Source: Planctomycetales bacterium
GTDB lineage: Bacteria > Planctomycetota > Planctomycetia > Isosphaerales > Isosphaeraceae
Assembly: GCA_027452145.1 (NCBI GenBank)
Contig: DAIDHB010000499.1
Coordinates: 1-47,644, forward strand
Length of the DNA: 47,644 nt
Direction: 5' to 3'
A program made the position numbers and the translations under genes. This document shows positions 43,464 through 47,644 of this stretch, in pieces. The notes beneath the pieces are model-generated. The model made no database searches and was not told the origin of the DNA. It saw nothing but the letters and a program-made list of their open reading frames with translations. Each line of letters begins with the position of its first letter. Position 1 is the stretch's first letter.

Positions 43464-44999
43464 ATGTTGCGAGTGCTGGGCGGCTCAAAGCGGCTCTGCG
43501 ACGGCCTGACGCGACGCGACCTGCTCCAGGTGGGTTCCCTGGGGCTGCTCGGTCTTGGCGCGCGGGAACTCTTTCCCACGACGCCGGCGCGGGCGGCCGA
43601 CGCGGTGCCGTCGTCGAACTTGCCGGGTTTCGGCCGCGCGAAGGCGTGCATCCTGCTGTTCCTTTATGGCTCGCCCAGCCAGCTTGAGACCTTCGACCCG
43701 AAGCCCGAGGCGCCGTCGGAGATCCGCGGCGAGTTCGGGTGCATCCCGTCGAGCGTGCCGGGCCTGAGCGTCTGCGAGCGTTTGCCCCTGCTCTCGCAGG
43801 TGATGGATAAGGTCACACTGATCCGGTCCGTCACGCACCCGTACCCGATCCACGGCGTCGCGTTCGCGACCACGGGGATCCCTCGCATCGACGTGGCGCT
43901 CGAGCTGCACCCCCGCGACACGGCCCATCATCCGTTCATTGGCTCGGCCGTGGACTACATCGACGGCCGCGCATCGAGGGGACGACCGCGTGTGGGAGCC
44001 GGCTCGGACCGTCCTCCGCTACCGCGCAACCTGGTGCTGCCGTGGGCGTTCAGCAGCCATCGCGTCGGCGAGGTACCGCGCTCGGGGCCTTACGGTGGCT
44101 TCCTGGGCCAGGCGTATGACCCGATCTCGGCCGAGTTCGTTGGGCACGCGACTCATAAGGCACGCAAGACGCTGGCAGATAAGGTCTGGGAAGACCTCGA
44201 GCCGTATCGCGGCGTCACGCCCGGCAGCCGATTCGAGTTGAGCGCGGTCTCCAGCCTGCCGGACGAGCTAACCCTCGACCGCCTCGATCGCCGCCGCTCG
44301 CTGCTGGAGCAGATCGAGACGGCCCGGCGCGCGGCGGATGCCTCCGTCTCGCGGCTGTCGGGGATCGACCGTCATCGGGCCCTGGCATACGAGTTGGCCG
44401 GCTCGCCGGCCGTCCGTCGGGCGTTCGATATCGGTCTCGAGGCCGACGAGACCCGCTCCCTGTACGGGATGACGCTGTTCGGCCAGGCATCGCTCACCGC
44501 GCGCCGGCTGGTGGAGGCGGGCGGGCGGTTCATCACCGTGTTCTGGGACGAGTACGGGCTCGCCGGCACCGGCTGGGATACCCACTGGGACCACTTCCCC
44601 CGCATGAAGGACGAGCTCCTGCCCGGGCTGGACCGGACGTTCTCGGGTCTTCTGGTCGACCTCGACCGCCGCGGCCTGCTGGATGAGACGCTGGTTGTGC
44701 TGCTGAGCGAGCATGGCCGGACGCCAAAGCTCACCCTGGGCAACGGCGGCGGACGGGATCACTGGTCGCGCTGCTACTCGGTCGTCATGGCCGGCGGCGG
44801 GGTCGCGCGGGGCCGCGTCGTCGGCAGTTCCGACCGGATCGCCAGCGACCCGGCCGAGCGGCCAGTCTCGCCCAAGGACGTCCTGGCCACGATCTATCAT
44901 TTGCTGGGCATCAACCCCCGCACGATGCTGGCCGACGTCCAGGGCCGGCCCATGCCGCTCTTGCCCGAAGGCGAGGTCATCCCCGAGGCGTTGGCCTGA
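43464..44999 (+). CDS. DUF1501 family twin-arginine exported protein
   Basis: This 511-residue protein is a second DUF1501 member. It starts MLRVLGGSKRLCDGLTRRDL, with the arginine pair at 17-18 and a hydrophobic stretch ending ARAADA, a Tat-like signal. The body has ACILLFLYGSPSQLETFDPK, GLSVCERLPLLSQVMDKVTL, GMTLFGQASLTARRLVEAGG and LSEHGRTPKLTLGNGGGRDH. The start at 43464 is preferred to an ATG at 43422 because GGGAGG lies 10 bases upstream and it aligns with the other DUF1501 start. It is a sulfatase-like fold protein; no partner cytochrome gene is nearby. Function is unproven. Confidence 0.9.
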   Translation: MLRVLGGSKRLCDGLTRRDLLQVGSLGLLGLGARELFPTTPARAADAVPSSNLPGFGRAKACILLFLYGSPSQLETFDPKPEAPSEIRGEFGCIPSSVPGLSVCERLPLLSQVMDKVTLIRSVTHPYPIHGVAFATTGIPRIDVALELHPRDTAHHPFIGSAVDYIDGRASRGRPRVGAGSDRPPLPRNLVLPWAFSSHRVGEVPRSGPYGGFLGQAYDPISAEFVGHATHKARKTLADKVWEDLEPYRGVTPGSRFELSAVSSLPDELTLDRLDRRRSLLEQIETARRAADASVSRLSGIDRHRALAYELAGSPAVRRAFDIGLEADETRSLYGMTLFGQASLTARRLVEAGGRFITVFWDEYGLAGTGWDTHWDHFPRMKDELLPGLDRTFSGLLVDLDRRGLLDETLVVLLSEHGRTPKLTLGNGGGRDHWSRCYSVVMAGGGVARGRVVGSSDRIASDPAERPVSPKDVLATIYHLLGINPRTMLADVQGRPMPLLPEGEVIPEALA

Positions 45000-45182
45000 A
45001 CCTCCGCGGAAGGGAAGGCCGTGTCCTGGGGTTGCTTCCACCTGGCCGGGCGGTCTGGCGAGCTCCGCTTGACCCACCCCGCGGCGAAAGCTTAAGATTT
45101 CAGCGGGTTTGAGTCATGTGCGGACAGGAAGGTCTGGTCTAACGTCCCGGCCGCCGCGGCGGGACGGCGAGGGTCCGTGAGG

Positions 45183-46253
45183 ATGAAGAAGCAGTCGTCG
45201 CGCGCCAAGGCGCGGTCGGTGCCGCCGGTGCGTCATCAGCTCGAGCACGCCGTACCGACGGTCATCCACAATCCCGAGGCGGACATGACAGCCCTCGGGC
45301 GGGTTGCCTCGCACGCCATCAAGGAGCCCCGCCGCTACCTCGGCTGGCCGGCTGTGGCCCTGGGCGTCACGCTGCTCGTTGTGCTCGTCTGGCGCCTCAC
45401 AAGCAGCGGCTCGAACGCCGACTCGACCGCCTGGAGCCGGCTCGAGCTGGCCAATACACCGACCGACCGCCTGGCCGTCGCCAAGGCTGACCCCGGCTCA
45501 CCCGCCGCACACTGGGCGCTGCTACAAGTCGCCTCGAAGTACTGCGACGACGCGATGCTCGACCTGCCCAACAATCAGGACGTGTCGCGGCAGACTTCGA
45601 AGAAGGCGCTGGACCTCTACGACCAGATCCTGCGCGAGGCGCCTCATGACTCCAGCCCGGCCCGCCTCGCCGCCCTCGGTCGGGCCCGCGTGCTCGAGAT
45701 GCGCAACGACCTGCCCGAGGCGATCAAGCAATACGAGAAGGTCGCGAAGGACTGGCCCGACAGCCCCGAGGCCGCCGATGCGAAGCGTTACGCCGAAGCC
45801 CTGAAGGATCCGCAGGCGGCGACGTTCTACAAGGAGCTTTACGCCTTCCGGCCGACCACGGTGACCTTGCCCCCCGGCGAGACGATGACCGAGACCTTCC
45901 CCTCGACCGGCATCAACTCCGACAGGCCGATGACCGGCCAGCCCATTGCCCCACCGCCCGGCAAGTCGGTACTTCCGCCCGGCATGGCGATCCCCGGCGT
46001 CCGCGAGGTCGTCGTACCGAAGTCGGTGATGCCGGTGACGCCCGCAGCGGCCGAAACCAAGGCGCCTGCCGCGACGGAACCGAAGGCCGCGCCCCAGAAG
46101 ACCGAGGCGTCGAAGACTGCCTCATCGACCCCTCCCGCCGCGAAGCCTGCACCGGCGAAGGCCGAGTCGCCGAAACCTGCTCCGGCCGCTGACCAGAAGA
46201 AGGAGCTGCCGGCCAACGTCTTCACGCCAGAAGCCAAGAAGACCTCGAAGTAA
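45183..46253 (+). CDS. Membrane-anchored TPR-like protein with Pro/Ala/Lys-rich tail
   Basis: This 356-residue protein has a basic cytosolic N-terminus (1-52) and one membrane helix at about 53-72 (YLGWPAVALGVTLLVVLVWR). The exported region 75-210 resembles TPR-like repeats seen in tetratricopeptide anchors (DLYDQILREAPHDSSPARLA, EAIKQYEKVAKDWPDSPEAA). The last ~130 residues are Pro/Ala/Lys-rich and probably disordered. Start at 45183 (ATG) is preferred over GTG at 45177 because GAGGG is then well spaced. It lies 183 bases after the DUF1501 stop. The function is unknown; it may act as a scaffold. Confidence 0.8.
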   Translation: MKKQSSRAKARSVPPVRHQLEHAVPTVIHNPEADMTALGRVASHAIKEPRRYLGWPAVALGVTLLVVLVWRLTSSGSNADSTAWSRLELANTPTDRLAVAKADPGSPAAHWALLQVASKYCDDAMLDLPNNQDVSRQTSKKALDLYDQILREAPHDSSPARLAALGRARVLEMRNDLPEAIKQYEKVAKDWPDSPEAADAKRYAEALKDPQAATFYKELYAFRPTTVTLPPGETMTETFPSTGINSDRPMTGQPIAPPPGKSVLPPGMAIPGVREVVVPKSVMPVTPAAAETKAPAATEPKAAPQKTEASKTASSTPPAAKPAPAKAESPKPAPAADQKKELPANVFTPEAKKTSK

Positions 46254-46420
46254 GCGGTGGATCGGCGGGGATAGGCTCCGGATTCTCGAAGCGCCTTTCC
46301 CCGTTCGGTCAGAGCCTGATCTCCCATAACGCCTCTCTGGATGTCCCCCTCGAATCGCCCCGCTGGTGCCGAACGAATCAGCCCGGGTGATCGGCCGGGC
46401 ACACTGCGATCACCGTCAAG

Positions 46421-47434
46421 ATGTGGCCTCCCCCGCTGTCGGAAACGCCCCAGGAGTTCGAGGTCAAGCCGCGCACCGACGGCAAGCGAATCGACGCCTA
46501 CCTCGCCAGCCGGTTCACCGACTACTCCCGCCAGGTGATCCAGAAGGTCATCGAGGCCGAGGCCGTGACTGTGAACGGCCGCGCGGTCAAGCCGTCGTAC
46601 CGCGTCCGCGCCGGCGACGTGATCAGCGTCCGCCTGCCCGAGCTGCCGGACATGACGCCTAAGCCCGAGGACATCCCGATCGAGGTCCTCCACGACGATC
46701 CCGCGCTCACCGTCGTGAACAAGCCGCCCGGGATGGTCACGCACCCCGCGAAGGGGAACTGGAGCGGCACGCTCGTCAACGCGATCCAGTTCCACTACGA
46801 TACGCTATCCACCGTCGCCGGTGAGAACCGCCCGGGGATCGTCCACCGGCTCGACCGCGATACGACGGGGCTCCTGGTCGTCGTGAAGGACGACCTGGCG
46901 CACCGCCGGCTCTCGCTCCAGTTCGAGCTGCGCGAGGTGCACAAGGAGTATCTGGCGATCGTGCACGGCGTCCCCCAGCGCGACGAGGACTACGTCGAGC
47001 GGCCGATCGGCTTTCATCCGATGGTGCGCGAGAAGATGGCGATTCGCACGATCGAGGACGGCGGCAAGCCGGCGGTGACCTTCTTCCAGGTCATCGAGCG
47101 TTTCCGCGACTTCGCGCTCATGCGCTGCCTGCCGAAAACCGGTCGCACGCACCAGATCCGCGTGCATCTGACGCATATCGGCCACCCGATCGTGGCCGAC
47201 AAGATGTATTCCGGCCGCGAGCGGCTCACCCTCGCCGACGTTGCAGGCCCCGATCTGGCCCGCAGGATGACCGCCGACGAGGCCGCTTCGGTCCTGATCG
47301 ACCGCCAGGCCCTCCACGCCCACCGCCTGCGGTTCGCGCACCCGCTCACCGGCGTCGAGCTGAACCTGATGGCGCCCGTTCCGACCGACATGGAGCGGAC
47401 GCTGGCGGCCCTTCGCACCTATCGGTCGCCATGA
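46421..47434 (+). CDS. RluD-family 23S rRNA pseudouridine synthase
   Basis: This 337-residue enzyme converts uridine to pseudouridine in rRNA. An S4 RNA-binding domain spans about 17-74 (GKRIDAYLASRFTDYSRQVI, GRAVKPSYRVRAGDVIS). The catalytic domain carries PPGMVTHPAKG and VHRLDRDTTGLLVV with catalytic D145, plus PKTGRTHQIRVHLTHIGHP and HAHRLRFAHPLTG. This matches the RluA/RluC/RluD group, most like RluD; the exact site is not certain. It lies 167 bases after the TPR-like gene on the same strand. Confidence 0.94.
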   Translation: MWPPPLSETPQEFEVKPRTDGKRIDAYLASRFTDYSRQVIQKVIEAEAVTVNGRAVKPSYRVRAGDVISVRLPELPDMTPKPEDIPIEVLHDDPALTVVNKPPGMVTHPAKGNWSGTLVNAIQFHYDTLSTVAGENRPGIVHRLDRDTTGLLVVVKDDLAHRRLSLQFELREVHKEYLAIVHGVPQRDEDYVERPIGFHPMVREKMAIRTIEDGGKPAVTFFQVIERFRDFALMRCLPKTGRTHQIRVHLTHIGHPIVADKMYSGRERLTLADVAGPDLARRMTADEAASVLIDRQALHAHRLRFAHPLTGVELNLMAPVPTDMERTLAALRTYRSP

Positions 47435-47464
47435 GTGCGAAGGGCCGCCGCCGGGGGGCTCAAA

Positions 47465-47644
47465 TCATTCCAGCGTCCCTGCGGCCGAGGTCGCCAGGTC
47501 GGCGTCGTGGGGGGCCGGCTTGCCCGCGCCCAGGACGCTGTTGTGCATGCCGTAAACGAAGTAGATGACCAGCCCGATGCCCATCCAGACGACGAGGCGA
47601 ATCCACGTGTCGCCCGGCAGCGTGGCCATCAGGCCGATCGAGCA
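47465..47644 (-). CDS. APC-family amino acid permease (partial, C-terminal 59 residues)
   Basis: The minus strand encodes the C-terminus of a membrane transporter up to the window edge. It reads LMATLPGDTWIRLVVWMGIG followed by LVIYFVYGMHNSVLG, the last membrane helix and short cytosolic tail typical of cationic amino acid permeases of the APC superfamily. The stop is TGA (47465-47467). The start and the rest of the gene are outside the window. It converges on the pseudouridine synthase gene with 30 bases between. Confidence 0.75.
   Translation of the reverse strand, partial: CSIGLMATLPGDTWIRLVVWMGIGLVIYFVYGMHNSVLGAGKPAPHDADLATSAAGTLE

Overview
The window is high-GC chromosomal DNA that looks like a planctomycete, most likely family Isosphaeraceae (inference). 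The supporting signs are beta-helix surface proteins with a LEPR-XLL-like N-terminal motif and choice-of-anchor Q repeats, an ECF sigma factor divergent from a membrane Ser/Thr kinase with WD40 repeats, an ECF sigma factor fused to a membrane and TlpA-like tail, two DUF1501 twin-arginine proteins, a Trx/PDZ protein, and a DapL-type lysine pathway enzyme. No prophage, CRISPR array, rRNA or tRNA was seen.

Layout. 1-5922 holds two tandem beta-helix genes on the minus strand (the first cut by the window edge), almost identical at their 5' ends. 6312-11608 is a divergent ECF sigma factor / kinase pair. 11609-14006 is a gene-poor stretch with two identical-core hairpins, a 78-bp element with terminal inverted repeats, a small lipoprotein gene, a frameshifted MscS-type channel pseudogene and a 21-bp tandem repeat. 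14007-17747 encodes the sigma-TlpA fusion. 18114-25000 carries a HEAT-like exported protein, MutY, a FliA-like sigma factor, a DegT aminotransferase and a secreted beta-propeller lactonase. 25035-34196 carries a DUF1444 protein, a DUF1501 protein, a sialidase/DUF1593 fusion, a coiled-coil exported protein, a Trx/PDZ protein and a GlcD-type FAD oxidase.

34467-35291 is a pRiA4b ORF-3-like gene, possibly acquired. 35453-43229 is a minus-strand run of mostly housekeeping genes: tmRNA (ssrA), smpB, folK, dapL, yebC, a large TPR protein, a GNAT acetyltransferase and a PNPOx-like protein. smpB and ssrA lie together, which fits their joint role in trans-translation. dapL and folK are 27 bp apart and probably co-transcribed. 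43464-47434 on the plus strand has a second DUF1501 protein, a membrane-anchored TPR-like protein and an RluD-family pseudouridine synthase. The right edge holds the C-terminus of an APC-type amino acid permease on the minus strand.

The most unusual items are the 1246-residue sigma/membrane/TlpA fusion, the sialidase-DUF1593 fusion, the tandem beta-helix paralogs, the glutamate at the MutY catalytic-Asp position, the inverted heptanucleotide arrays between dapL and yebC, and the multi-frameshift MscS remnant. All functional statements come from reading the sequence and recalled family knowledge; no database search was run.
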